From Pseudomonas bubulae (GTDB lineage Bacteria; Pseudomonadota; Gammaproteobacteria; Pseudomonadales; Pseudomonadaceae): 64,000 nucleotides of DNA. Location of the stretch: contig NZ_UYJA01000002.1 in assembly GCF_900618535.1 (NCBI RefSeq), forward strand, positions 186,001 to 250,000. Direction: 5' to 3'. Under the pieces are notes generated by a model, which was not told the origin of the DNA, did not search any database, and saw nothing but the letters and a program-made list of their open reading frames with translations. Positions 55,938 to 64,000 of the stretch are shown in pieces (the first letter of the stretch is position 1; every line of letters starts with the position of its first letter). The position numbers and the translations under genes are program-made.

Positions 55938-56152
55938 GCGTTCAAAGGTGTAAAAAATCTGCAAGGGTTGGGCGCGGTATCGGGCTGACAGCCTGGGACA
56001 GACAGCGGCGTTGCACGGAAAAAATGTGCAGCACCGCCTGCCAAAAAACCGCAAAAGAAGGCTCTAGACCAATGTTGGGGGCTGGTCTTTAAAGCCAGTA
56101 GCGCTAAACTCCGGGTGCAGTCTTTCTTGTCCAACTGGCCGGAATTAAAAAA

Positions 56153-58219
56153 ATGAATAATAAAAATAGCCTGCTCCGCCACATCCCGTGGCTGGTGCTG
56201 GCAATTGTAGGAGCCTGCGCCCTTGGCGTAGTGGCATTGCGCCGGGGCGAGGCGATCAACGCCTTGTGGATTGTTGTGGCAGCTGTTGCCATTTATCTGG
56301 TTGCTTACCGTTATTACAGCCTGTTTATCGCCACCAAGGTGATGCAACTGGACTCCAGCCGCGCAACACCTGCGGTGCTCAACAACGACGGTCTGGACTA
56401 TGTGCCGACCAACAAACACATTCTCTTTGGTCACCACTTTGCCGCCATTGCTGGCGCTGGCCCTCTGGTCGGGCCGGTATTGGCCGCGCAAATGGGTTAC
56501 CTGCCGGGCACACTCTGGCTGATCGCCGGCGTGGTACTGGCCGGTGCGGTGCAGGACTTCATGGTCCTGTTCATGTCCACCCGCCGCAACGGTCGCTCCC
56601 TGGGCGACATGGTGCGCGAGGAAATGGGCAAGATCCCGGGCACCATCGCGCTGTTTGGCTGCTTCCTGATCATGATCATCATCCTCGCGGTGCTGGCGCT
56701 GATCGTGGTCAAGGCCCTGGCCGAGAGCCCGTGGGGCATGTTCACGGTGATGGCGACCATCCCGATCGCGATGTTCATGGGCATTTACATGCGCTACATC
56801 CGCCCGGGCCGCATCGGTGAAATCTCCATCGTCGGTGTGCTGCTGCTACTTGGCTCCATCTGGCTGGGGGGCCAGATTGCGGCGAGCCCCGAGTGGGCGC
56901 CGGTGTTCACCTTTACCGGTACGCAAATCACCTGGATGCTCATCGGCTACGGCTTTGTTGCGGCGGTTCTGCCGGTATGGCTGGTACTGGCACCTCGTGA
57001 CTATCTGTCGACCTTCCTCAAGATCGGCACTATCGTTGCGCTGGCCATCGGCATCCTGGTCACCATGCCCGAGCTGAAAATGCCCGCGCTGACCCAGTTC
57101 ACCGACGGCACCGGCCCGGTCTGGAAAGGCGGCCTGTTCCCGTTCCTGTTCATCACCATTGCCTGCGGTGCGGTATCGGGCTTCCATGCGCTGATTTCTT
57201 CGGGTACTACGCCAAAACTGCTGGATAACGAAAGCAACGCCCGTTATATCGGTTACGGCGGTATGCTGATGGAGTCCTTCGTGGCCATTATGGCGATGGT
57301 TGCTGCTTCGGTGATCGAGCCGGGTGTGTACTTCGCCATGAACAGCCCGGCAGCGATTGTCGGCGGTGACGTGGTTACCGTTGCGCAAAACATCACCAAC
57401 TGGGGCTTTGCCATTACCCCGGATGCGTTGACCGCGCTGGCCAAGGACATCGGTGAAACCACCGTCCTGGCACGTGCCGGCGGTGCACCGACCCTGGCGG
57501 TGGGTATCGCGCAGATCCTGCACAACGTGTTGCCGGGTGAAAACACTATGGCGTTCTGGTATCACTTCGCCATTTTGTTTGAAGCCCTGTTTATCCTGAC
57601 CGCAGTTGACGCCGGTACCCGTGCCGGTCGCTTTATGCTTCAAGACTTGCTGGGCAGCTTTGTGCCTGCACTCAAACGTACCGAGTCCTGGGGCGCCAAC
57701 TTGCTGGCCACCGGCCTGTGTGTGGCGATGTGGGGCTACCTGCTGTATCAGGGCGTGATCGATCCACTGGGCGGCATCAACACCCTGTGGCCGCTGTTCG
57801 GTATCTCCAATCAGATGCTGGCGGGTATCGCGCTGATGCTGGCAACCGTTGTGCTGATCAAAATGAAGCGCCAGCGCTACATTTGGGTGACCATGCTGCC
57901 AGCCGTCTGGCTGCTGATCTGCACCACCGTGGCAGGCTTTATCAAGCTGTTCGACGCCAACCCGGCAGTGGGCTTCCTGTCCCTGGCCAACAAATACAGC
58001 ACTGCGCTGGAAGCCGGCCAGGTGATTGCCCCGGCGAAAAACATCGACCAGATGCAACATGTGATCATCAACGCCTACACCAACGCCGGTCTGACCGTGC
58101 TGTTTCTGTTCGTGGTGTTCAGCATTCTGTTCTTTGCGATCAAAGTGGGTGTCGCTGCATGGGGCAGCAAAGAACGTACGGATAAAGAGTCGCCGTACCA
58201 AGCCATGCCAGATGCTTGA
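56153..58219 (+). CDS. cstA: Carbon starvation protein CstA (pyruvate/peptide transporter)
   Basis: A 688-aa membrane protein with about 16-18 hydrophobic segments and the CstA signature GHHFAAIAGAGPLVGPVLAAQMG. It is used for pyruvate or peptide uptake in carbon-starved cells; which applies here is not shown. The ATG at 56153 is preceded by GGAAT and overlaps an AANAANAA motif. The C-terminus ends in a cytoplasmic basic/acidic tail. ybdD follows by 15 bp, as in the E. coli cstA-ybdD pair. Confidence 0.93.
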   Translation: MNNKNSLLRHIPWLVLAIVGACALGVVALRRGEAINALWIVVAAVAIYLVAYRYYSLFIATKVMQLDSSRATPAVLNNDGLDYVPTNKHILFGHHFAAIAGAGPLVGPVLAAQMGYLPGTLWLIAGVVLAGAVQDFMVLFMSTRRNGRSLGDMVREEMGKIPGTIALFGCFLIMIIILAVLALIVVKALAESPWGMFTVMATIPIAMFMGIYMRYIRPGRIGEISIVGVLLLLGSIWLGGQIAASPEWAPVFTFTGTQITWMLIGYGFVAAVLPVWLVLAPRDYLSTFLKIGTIVALAIGILVTMPELKMPALTQFTDGTGPVWKGGLFPFLFITIACGAVSGFHALISSGTTPKLLDNESNARYIGYGGMLMESFVAIMAMVAASVIEPGVYFAMNSPAAIVGGDVVTVAQNITNWGFAITPDALTALAKDIGETTVLARAGGAPTLAVGIAQILHNVLPGENTMAFWYHFAILFEALFILTAVDAGTRAGRFMLQDLLGSFVPALKRTESWGANLLATGLCVAMWGYLLYQGVIDPLGGINTLWPLFGISNQMLAGIALMLATVVLIKMKRQRYIWVTMLPAVWLLICTTVAGFIKLFDANPAVGFLSLANKYSTALEAGQVIAPAKNIDQMQHVIINAYTNAGLTVLFLFVVFSILFFAIKVGVAAWGSKERTDKESPYQAMPDA
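56156..56163 (+). promoter_or_regulatory. Candidate Hfq/Crc CA-motif at the cstA start
   Basis: AATAATAA, directly after the ATG, fits AANAANAA, and a second overlapping match (AATAAAAA) follows. Hfq/Crc binding here would block initiation when preferred carbon sources are available, which suits a carbon-starvation gene. Confidence 0.6.
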
Positions 58220-58234
58220 TAGAGGGTTGCAACC

Positions 58235-58432
58235 ATGTTCAATGACCTGAGTCGCCTCGGTAAATACCTCGGTCAGGCCGCACGCCTGATGGTCGGCATG
58301 CCCGACTACGACAACTACGTCGAGCATATGCAAACCAAGCACCCGGACAAGCCGGTGATGAGCTACGAGGCGTTCTTTCGTGAACGCCAGGAAGCGCGTT
58401 ACGGCGGCAAGGGCGGGCCCAAGTGTTGTTAA
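58235..58432 (+). CDS. YbdD/YjiX-family small protein
   Basis: A 65-aa protein of the YbdD/YjiX family that is regularly encoded after CstA-type transporters. [20 protein letters not shown] and the [17 protein letters not shown] segment are the family core. The C-terminus ends in two Cys (GPKCC). It is probably an accessory subunit needed for transporter activity. GAGGGTTGCAACC precedes the ATG, 15 bp after cstA. Confidence 0.88.
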   Translation: MFNDLSRLGKYLGQAARLMVGMPDYDNYVEHMQTKHPDKPVMSYEAFFRERQEARYGGKGGPKCC

Positions 58433-58457
58433 CCCGTCAGGGCTGAGCTGTATCTGA

Positions 58458-58545
58458 CTGTGGGAGCGGGCTTGCTCGCGATAAGAGCGGCGCGGTGTGT
58501 CAGTGACACCGTGTCGCCTGAATCGCGAGCGAGGCCGCTCCCACA
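58458..58545. repeat. REP palindrome pair (unlike arms)
   Basis: CTGTGGGAGCGGGCTTGCTC and ATCGCGAGCGAGGCCGCTCC are opposing REP variants around a 35-base centre, between ybdD and yjiA. They probably separate the two transcripts. Confidence 0.8.
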
Positions 58546-58578
58546 TTTGTTTTTGCGTTATGTTTAAGGAGGCACTGC

Positions 58579-59547
58579 ATGACCTCTCCAATCCCCGTCA
58601 CCATTCTCAGCGGCTTCTTGGGGGCCGGTAAAACCACCTTGTTGCGTTATTTGCTCAAGGCAGAACACGGCCTGAAAATCGCCGTGATCGAAAACGAATT
58701 CAGCGATGCCGGGATCGACACCCAACTGTTGGGGGACGAGCCGGTGCAAGTCATGACCCTGGCCAATGGCTGTGTGTGCTGCACCATCCACACCGACCTG
58801 ACCAAGGCGCTGTACCTGCTGCTTGAGCGTCTGGACAATGGCGAAATTGCCTTCGACCGCCTGGTGATCGAGTGCACCGGCCTGGCCGACCCGGCACCGG
58901 TGGCGCAAACCTTTTTTATCGATGAAGAGCTGCGCGAGCGTTATCTGCTGGACGGCATTATTACCCTGGTGGATGCAGCCCACGCCGATGTGCATTTGAG
59001 TCAGACCATTGCCCAGGCGCAGATCGGTTTTGCTGACCGCTTACTGGTGAGCAAGCGCGATCTGGTGGATGACGCCACCTTTGATGCCTTGAGCGAGCGT
59101 TTGACCCGTATCAACCGCCGGGCGCCGATCCGCGTGGTTGAGCACGGCAAGATCGATCTGGCCGAATTACTGGATGTGCGCGGGTTTAACCTCAACGCAG
59201 ACTTGGGGGGTGGCCTGAGCTTGCGCCCGGTACAGCCTGCGGCCTCTATCGACCGTATCTCCAGTCTGGTGCTACGCACCGATAAGCCGCTGGATATCGA
59301 CAGCCTTAGCGCCTTCATGAACGAGCTGCTGGAAGAGCACGGCAAGCAATTGCTGCGCTACAAAGGCGTGCTGAGCATTGCCGGTGAAGATCGCAGACTG
59401 GTGTTTCAGGGGGTGCTCAAGTTGTATGGCTTTGATTGGGACACCGAGTGGGCCGAAGGTGAAGCCCGTGAAAGTGTGATGGTGTTTATTGCCGATGATT
59501 TGCCAGAGGCCAAGATTCGCGAGGGTTTTGCCCGGCTTGGGGTTTGA
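58579..59547 (+). CDS. yjiA: CobW/COG0523 GTPase YjiA-like
   Basis: A 322-aa G3E GTPase. Walker A is SGFLGAGKTTLL, the metal-binding motif is CVCC in NGCVCCTIHTDL, Walker B/switch is ECTGLADP, and the base-recognition motif is SKRDL. The C-terminal domain binds the metal or its client. Members deliver zinc or other metals to enzymes. The gene follows cstA-ybdD here as in P. aeruginosa PA4604-PA4606, suggesting a common role in starvation, but its target is unknown. GGAGG precedes the ATG. Confidence 0.92.
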   Translation: MTSPIPVTILSGFLGAGKTTLLRYLLKAEHGLKIAVIENEFSDAGIDTQLLGDEPVQVMTLANGCVCCTIHTDLTKALYLLLERLDNGEIAFDRLVIECTGLADPAPVAQTFFIDEELRERYLLDGIITLVDAAHADVHLSQTIAQAQIGFADRLLVSKRDLVDDATFDALSERLTRINRRAPIRVVEHGKIDLAELLDVRGFNLNADLGGGLSLRPVQPAASIDRISSLVLRTDKPLDIDSLSAFMNELLEEHGKQLLRYKGVLSIAGEDRRLVFQGVLKLYGFDWDTEWAEGEARESVMVFIADDLPEAKIREGFARLGV

Positions 59548-59556
59548 GTGATAGCT

Positions 59557-59581
59557 GACCCTCTCCCTCCGGGAGAGGGTC
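59557..59581. terminator. GACCCTCTCCC hairpin after yjiA
   Basis: GACCCTCTCCC and GGGAGAGGGTC are perfect 11-bp arms with a 3-base loop, 9 bp after yjiA. A T-rich stretch follows at about 59588-59600. It belongs to the same family as 13981 and 53929. Confidence 0.7.
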
Positions 59582-59647
59582 AGGGGCTTTTGATTTTTTT
59601 GTCTTACTGCAATAACAGCTATTTCGCACAACTTCACGGTTGTAAAA

Positions 59648-60202
59648 TCAATAGGGCACATTTCTTTCAATAATATTTAAAAGAAATACCATTTTTTTAT
59701 GTTCGGCTGTTTCACCAAGATAGTAATGAGGTGAGCCTTTGGCTTTTCTTACGCCGATATACTTGTTGTTATGGGTTTTAAGTGTGATGAGGGTATGGGC
59801 TTCACTCAAGTTCCTCTCTGTCACTGTTCGGTTGTTTTGATCGAGTAGTGTGAAGGCAAGTGGATGCTTTAGTGTCGGACTTCTCGCATAGAGTATATCC
59901 ATATGGTTCATGGCCAGCCGGTGCCGGTCATACTGGCCAGGGTGTTTGATATGTATTTCATAGCCCTTGGCGGTATGCCGGAAATAAAGCTTGAGCGTAG
60001 CCTTGATCCCGCCTGTGGCGTGGGCTTGAATGCCCAAGGCTGCGGAGTCGTCCCTCAACTGGGGTTTGCCGGAGAAGACACCGCCACTGCCCAGCAAGTC
60101 AGTTACTATGACCGATTGGCCATGAAGAGCCCCTAAAAGATAAAGGTTATGGTTCGGTATATGCAAGGTGGCGATAAAGGAGTGTTGCGAATCGTTAGTC
60201 AT
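59648..60202 (-). CDS. Orphan protein, possible beta-trefoil fold
   Basis: A 184-aa protein with no signal peptide and no motif that I recognise. Its sequence alternates short hydrophobic strands, with two similar segments: HIPNHNLYLLGALHGQS near the start and KTHNNKYIGVRKAKGSP near the end. That recalls the repeats of beta-trefoil or fascin-like proteins, so it may bind sugars or polymers, but I cannot show this. The base composition is more AT-rich than the neighbours, with ATA and AAA codons, consistent with recent acquisition. It is transcribed opposite to yjiA and shares its 3' side with it. Confidence 0.55.
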   Translation of the reverse strand: MTNDSQHSFIATLHIPNHNLYLLGALHGQSVIVTDLLGSGGVFSGKPQLRDDSAALGIQAHATGGIKATLKLYFRHTAKGYEIHIKHPGQYDRHRLAMNHMDILYARSPTLKHPLAFTLLDQNNRTVTERNLSEAHTLITLKTHNNKYIGVRKAKGSPHYYLGETAEHKKMVFLLNIIERNVPY

Positions 60203-60295
60203 TGTCTGAACTCTGCAGTTGATAAGAATGCATAAATTCAGACTAGGCTGTTATTGTTCGGGGGGAGCGGCCAAGTGTTTCAAAATAACAGATGC

Positions 60296-60331
60296 AATAA
60301 AAAGCCCGGCTTGAAAGCCGGGCTTTTTATT
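60296..60331. terminator. Strong bidirectional terminator at the glyA end
   Basis: AATAAAAAGCCCGGC and GCCGGGCTTTTTATT are perfect 15-bp arms with a 6-base loop. It has a T run on either strand. It ends glyA on the minus strand and would block read-through from the other side. Confidence 0.93.
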
Positions 60332-60344
60332 CAGCTATTTGCGA

Positions 60345-61598
60345 TCAGTTGCCGTATACCGGCAGCTTGGCGCAGATGGCTTTGACTTTCTCGCGAACGG
60401 CGTCGATAACGGCTTCGTTGTTGATATCTGCCAGGATGTCGCAGATCCAGCCAGCCAGCTCACGGCACTCTTCAACTTTGAAGCCGCGAGTGGTGACAGC
60501 TGGAGTACCGAAACGCAGACCCGAAGTGACGAACGGGGAGCGTGGATCGTTTGGTACGGAGTTTTTGTTTACGGTGATAAAGGCTTTGCCCAGAGCAGCG
60601 TCGGCGTCTTTACCGGAGATTTCCTGCTTGATCAGCGACAGCAGGAACAGGTGGTTTTCAGTACCGCCCGAAACCACGTCAAAACCGCGTTCGATAAATA
60701 CCGAAGCCATGGCCTGAGCGTTTTTTACCACTTGTTGCTGGTAAGCCTTGAACTCTGGTTGCAGAGCTTCTTTGAAGCACACGGCCTTGGCCGCGATAAC
60801 GTGCTCCAGCGGGCCGCCTTGCGAACCCGGGAAAACAGCCGAGTTCAGCTTTTTCTCGATGTCGGCGTTGGCCTTGGCCAGGATCAGGCCACCACGTGGA
60901 CCGCGCAGGGTCTTGTGGGTAGTGGTGGTCACTACGTCAGCGAATGGAACCGGGTTCGGGTAAACGCCAGCAGCCACCAGACCGGCTACGTGTGCCATGT
61001 CCACGAACAGGTAGGCGCCAACCTTGTCAGCGATGGCACGGAAACGTGGGAAGTCCAGAACCTGCGAGTAGGCAGAGAAGCCAGCCACGATCATTTTTGG
61101 CTTGTGCTCAACGGCCAGGCGCTCAACTTCGTCGTAGTCGATCAGGCCATTGGCGTCGATGCCGTACTGGATGGCGTTGTACAGCTTGCCCGAAGACGAA
61201 ACGCTGGCACCGTGGGTCAGGTGACCGCCGTGAGCCAGGCTCATGCCCAGGATGGTGTCGCCAGCCGACAGCAGGGCCAGGTAAACGGCGCTGTTGGCCT
61301 GGGAACCGGCGTGCGGTTGAACGTTGGCGTAATCGGCGCCGAACAGTTCTTTTGCACGGTCGATAGCCAGTTGCTCTACCACGTCTACGTATTCGCAGCC
61401 GCCGTAGTAGCGCTTGCCAGGGTAGCCTTCGGCGTATTTGTTGGTCAGAACCGAGCCTTGAGCTTCCATCACCGCTGGGCTGGTGTAGTTTTCCGAAGCG
61501 ATCAGCTCAATATGTTCTTCCTGGCGCTGAGCTTCTTGCTCCATGGCGGCAAAAAGGTCGGCGTCGAACTTGGCAAGTGTCAAATCACGGCTGAACAT
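60345..61598 (-). CDS. glyA: Serine hydroxymethyltransferase
   Basis: A 417-aa PLP enzyme that interconverts serine and glycine and supplies one-carbon units on tetrahydrofolate. It has the PLP-lysine region [14 protein letters not shown] (with the internal aldimine Lys in THKT), [10 protein letters not shown] near the N-terminus and GGHLTHGA. The ATG at 61598 gives the usual length and has GAGGA upstream; an extra four codons start at 61610 without benefit. morA lies just upstream on the same strand, as in the P. aeruginosa PA4601-PA4602 order. Confidence 0.96.
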   Translation of the reverse strand: MFSRDLTLAKFDADLFAAMEQEAQRQEEHIELIASENYTSPAVMEAQGSVLTNKYAEGYPGKRYYGGCEYVDVVEQLAIDRAKELFGADYANVQPHAGSQANSAVYLALLSAGDTILGMSLAHGGHLTHGASVSSSGKLYNAIQYGIDANGLIDYDEVERLAVEHKPKMIVAGFSAYSQVLDFPRFRAIADKVGAYLFVDMAHVAGLVAAGVYPNPVPFADVVTTTTHKTLRGPRGGLILAKANADIEKKLNSAVFPGSQGGPLEHVIAAKAVCFKEALQPEFKAYQQQVVKNAQAMASVFIERGFDVVSGGTENHLFLLSLIKQEISGKDADAALGKAFITVNKNSVPNDPRSPFVTSGLRFGTPAVTTRGFKVEECRELAGWICDILADINNEAVIDAVREKVKAICAKLPVYGN

Positions 61599-61696
61599 GG
61601 CGGTCCTCAAGGATCGGGGGCAGAAAAGGAGGGCATTCTAACTCAATGGGTTTTATCTGGCATATGAATGCGATTCACGGTGAGCAACTATGAGCT

Positions 61697-64000
61697 TCAA
61701 GCTTGTAGATCCGCGCTTGCCGCTTGCAGTTGCTCCACCAATTGGCCCGCCGGCATCGGTCGCCCGAACAGATAGCCTTGCACTTCGTCGCAACCGTGTT
61801 CACGCAAGAAATCCAGCTGCTCGTGGGTCTCTACACCTTCGGCGATTACCGCAAGGTTCAGGCTGTGGGCCATGGCGATAATGGCCCTGGCGATTTGCGC
61901 GTCCTGCTCGCCGGAGGGCAGGCCGTCGACAAAGGTACGGTCGATTTTCAGTACGTCGATGGGGAATTGCTTGAGGTAGTTGAGCGACGAATAACCGGTG
62001 CCAAAGTCGTCCACGGCAATGCTCAGGCCGAGGTTTTTCAGGCTGGCCAGGATATGCAGCGCTTCGCTGACCTCGCGCATGAGGATGCTTTCGGTCAGCT
62101 CAAGCTCCAGGCAGGCCGGGGACAGGCCGGTTTCCTTGAGGATATTGGCAATGCGCGTACCCAACTGGCCGTCGGAGAACTGGCGCGCCGATATGTTGAC
62201 CGAGACTTTGGGCACGCGAACCTTGGCCTGATGCCAGAGCTTGAGCTGGCGACAGGCCTCGGCCAGCACCCAGTCGCCGACTTCGACCACCAGTCCCAGT
62301 TCTTCGAGTACCGGGATAAAGTCGCCGGGTGGCACCAGCCCGCGCCTTGAGTGATTCCAGCGCAACAGTGCCTCAACGCCGGTCAGACGTTTGCCGTCGC
62401 CGCTGAACTGCGGCTGGTAATAAAGAATGAATTCCTGCTGCTCCAGGGCATGACGCAGGTCGCTTTCCAGTTCAAGGCGCTCAAGAGCGCTGGCGTTCAT
62501 GTCTGCCTGGTAGAACTGGAAGTTGTTTTTGCCGCGCTCCTTGGCGTGATACATCGCGGTATCGGCGTTTTTCATCAACTGGCTGAGTTCGTTGCCGTCT
62601 TGCGGGCTCAAGGCAATACCAATACTGGCAGTTACAAAGAACTCGCGGCTTTCGAGTACAAAGGGCTTTACCAGACTGGCGAGGATCTGTTCGGCCACAT
62701 TGATAGCGCGGTTCAAGGCCTTCTGACGGGTGGTGCGAGGCTGCAGAAGCAGGGTGAACTCGTCACCGCCCATGCGCGCCACAGTATCGTCGTCACCCAC
62801 ACAGGCAAGCAGGCGGATGGCCATGTCCTTGAGCATGCGGTCGCCGGCTGCGTGGCCCAGGGAGTCGTTGATCGGTTTGAAGCGGTCGAGGTCAAGAAAC
62901 ATCAGCACCACCCACGACTTGTTGCGCTCGGCCTGTTGCAGCGCGGTGTGCAGACGGTCCTGGAACAGGGTGCGATTGGGCAGGTGAGTCAGGGCGTCGT
63001 AGTAGGCCAGGCGGTGGATTCGCTGTTCGCTGGCCTTGCGCTCGCTGATATCACTGAAGAAGCACACATAGCTGGCCAGATCGCCTTCATCATCGAGCAC
63101 TGCCGTGATGCCGACCCAGGCCGGGTAGTGTTCGCCGTTCAGGCGCTTGAGCCAGACTTCACCCTCCCATGTGCCGTGCAAATGCAGTTGCTTGAGCACA
63201 TAGGCGAGGTGTGCGCGTTGTTGGTCATCGACAGTGAACATGCTTGGTAGCTGGTCGAGGACTTGTGCGACGGCGTAACCGCTGACCCGGCTGAAAGCCT
63301 CGTTGGCTTGCACGATATAGCCTGCAGGGTCGGTAATAAGGATGGCCGAGGTGGAGTGTTCAAAAACCGTGGCGGCCATGCGCAGGTCTTTTTCGGCACG
63401 GCGTTGCTGGCTCATGTCGCGACCAACACCCAGAATGCCTTCAAAACCGTCGTCTTCATCCCATACCAGCACCAAACGCAGTTCGATGGGCACCTTGTGC
63501 CCGTCAGCGCGCAGGCAGTCGAACAGAAACAGCTGGGTTTGTACCTGGGCACGCAAAGCCGACAGTTGCTGGGGCTTGTGCAGTGCGCCACGGATACGCT
63601 CGATCAGGTTGTAGATACCCTCCAGCTGTTGCGGCGTGGCAATAATAGACTGCCAGCCATTGTCGAATACCCATTGTGCGTCATAGCCCAGTACAGTCTG
63701 TATGGAGGGGCTGAGGTAGTTCATGCGCAGCGAGCTGTCAGTGGAGAAAATCACGTCGCTGATGCTTTCGGCCAGCATCCGGTAGCGTTGCTCGCTGTCG
63801 CGCAATGACTCGCTGGCTTCGATCTGGTCGGTGATGTCCTTGGCCACCCCTACAATTCGCGAGACTTGATCACCGGTATGACGGGCAAAGGCTTGCTCAC
63901 GGATGTCAAAGCGCCGCCAGGTGCCCTGCTGATGGCGAAACCGCAGTTGGCATTGCATCAGTTGCTTGTAGCCGTTTTCCTGCTGCTCTTTGCGCAACTG
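61697..64000 (-). CDS. morA: PAS-GGDEF-EAL regulator MorA (5' end outside window)
   Basis: The frame is open from 61697 to the right edge, 768 codons; the N-terminus lies beyond 64000. At least two PAS domains are seen ([21 protein letters not shown] and [20 protein letters not shown]), then GGDEF in [12 protein letters not shown] (GGDEF intact) and EAL in GVEALLRW (EAL at 62374-62366, intact). The EAL domain also has the NxS and [10 protein letters not shown] motifs of active phosphodiesterases. It could therefore make and break c-di-GMP. MorA controls motility and biofilm in Pseudomonas, and the glyA neighbour supports the name. Confidence 0.85.
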   Translation of the reverse strand, partial: QLRKEQQENGYKQLMQCQLRFRHQQGTWRRFDIREQAFARHTGDQVSRIVGVAKDITDQIEASESLRDSEQRYRMLAESISDVIFSTDSSLRMNYLSPSIQTVLGYDAQWVFDNGWQSIIATPQQLEGIYNLIERIRGALHKPQQLSALRAQVQTQLFLFDCLRADGHKVPIELRLVLVWDEDDGFEGILGVGRDMSQQRRAEKDLRMAATVFEHSTSAILITDPAGYIVQANEAFSRVSGYAVAQVLDQLPSMFTVDDQQRAHLAYVLKQLHLHGTWEGEVWLKRLNGEHYPAWVGITAVLDDEGDLASYVCFFSDISERKASEQRIHRLAYYDALTHLPNRTLFQDRLHTALQQAERNKSWVVLMFLDLDRFKPINDSLGHAAGDRMLKDMAIRLLACVGDDDTVARMGGDEFTLLLQPRTTRQKALNRAINVAEQILASLVKPFVLESREFFVTASIGIALSPQDGNELSQLMKNADTAMYHAKERGKNNFQFYQADMNASALERLELESDLRHALEQQEFILYYQPQFSGDGKRLTGVEALLRWNHSRRGLVPPGDFIPVLEELGLVVEVGDWVLAEACRQLKLWHQAKVRVPKVSVNISARQFSDGQLGTRIANILKETGLSPACLELELTESILMREVSEALHILASLKNLGLSIAVDDFGTGYSSLNYLKQFPIDVLKIDRTFVDGLPSGEQDAQIARAIIAMAHSLNLAVIAEGVETHEQLDFLREHGCDEVQGYLFGRPMPAGQLVEQLQAASADLQA

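Noticed and set aside
40793..58545. Repeated palindromes as a CRISPR array
   Set aside because: The copies are scattered, inverted, and separated by genes. No regular spacer unit or cas gene exists.
63995..63997. TTG at 63997 as the morA start
   Set aside because: The frame continues to the window edge, and the visible protein opens in the middle of a PAS domain. The real start is outside.

Overview
The window is chromosomal DNA of a Pseudomonas, probably of the fluorescens/fragi group. The evidence is gene content and order: a cioAB oxidase operon, an rlmG-fpr-mscL-katB-ankB-radA-cstA-yjiA-glyA-morA run like the P. aeruginosa PA4601-PA4616 neighbourhood, a complete has haem-acquisition operon, and many copies of the Pseudomonas GCGAGC..GCTCCCAC REP palindrome. 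No rRNA, tRNA, CRISPR array or IS transposase was seen.

Positions 1-6183 are one end of an integrative element. It carries four overlapping minus-strand genes: a 757-aa protein with a degenerate tyrosine-recombinase fold, a 698-aa tyrosine recombinase with the full catalytic set, a 202-aa coiled-coil protein, and a further tyrosine recombinase that runs off the left edge. The element ends inside the helicase gene hrpB, at the codons that follow the DEFH box. The remaining 3' part of hrpB (6184-8322) has lost its ATP-binding motifs. Two palindromes sit at the element end beside a likely promoter. This module is the most unusual part of the window.

Positions 8.4-23 kb are housekeeping and general metabolism: a semialdehyde dehydrogenase, an EEP-family hydrolase, a YciC-like membrane protein, a DUF2076 protein, an NYN nuclease-like protein, a DEDDh exonuclease, a YedA-like exporter, RhlE, a flavoprotein, a histone-deacetylase-like enzyme, a GNAT, TesB, a HAD phosphatase, a secreted hydrolase and a zinc metallopeptidase.

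Positions 23.3-30.9 kb form an aromatic or hydroaromatic catabolic block. QuiC makes protocatechuate from 3-dehydroshikimate, PcaHG opens the ring, PcaQ regulates pcaHG, and an MFS importer, an EamA transporter and a TetR regulator flank them. Positions 30.9-40.8 kb are hasISRADEF: a Fur-type site, ECF sigma factor, anti-sigma factor, TonB-dependent receptor with signalling domain, hemophore, and its type I secretion system.

Positions 40.9-50.5 kb hold trmA, a purine permease, a small secreted protein, an MFS exporter, cioAB with a DUF2474 subunit behind an ANR-type box, rlmG, and a LuxR solo with altered ligand-pocket residues and a 26-bp palindrome upstream. Positions 50.8-64 kb are the conserved fpr-to-morA run. 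In it katB is broken by one in-frame amber codon, and a small AT-rich orphan gene sits between yjiA and glyA. The window ends inside morA, a GGDEF/EAL regulator.
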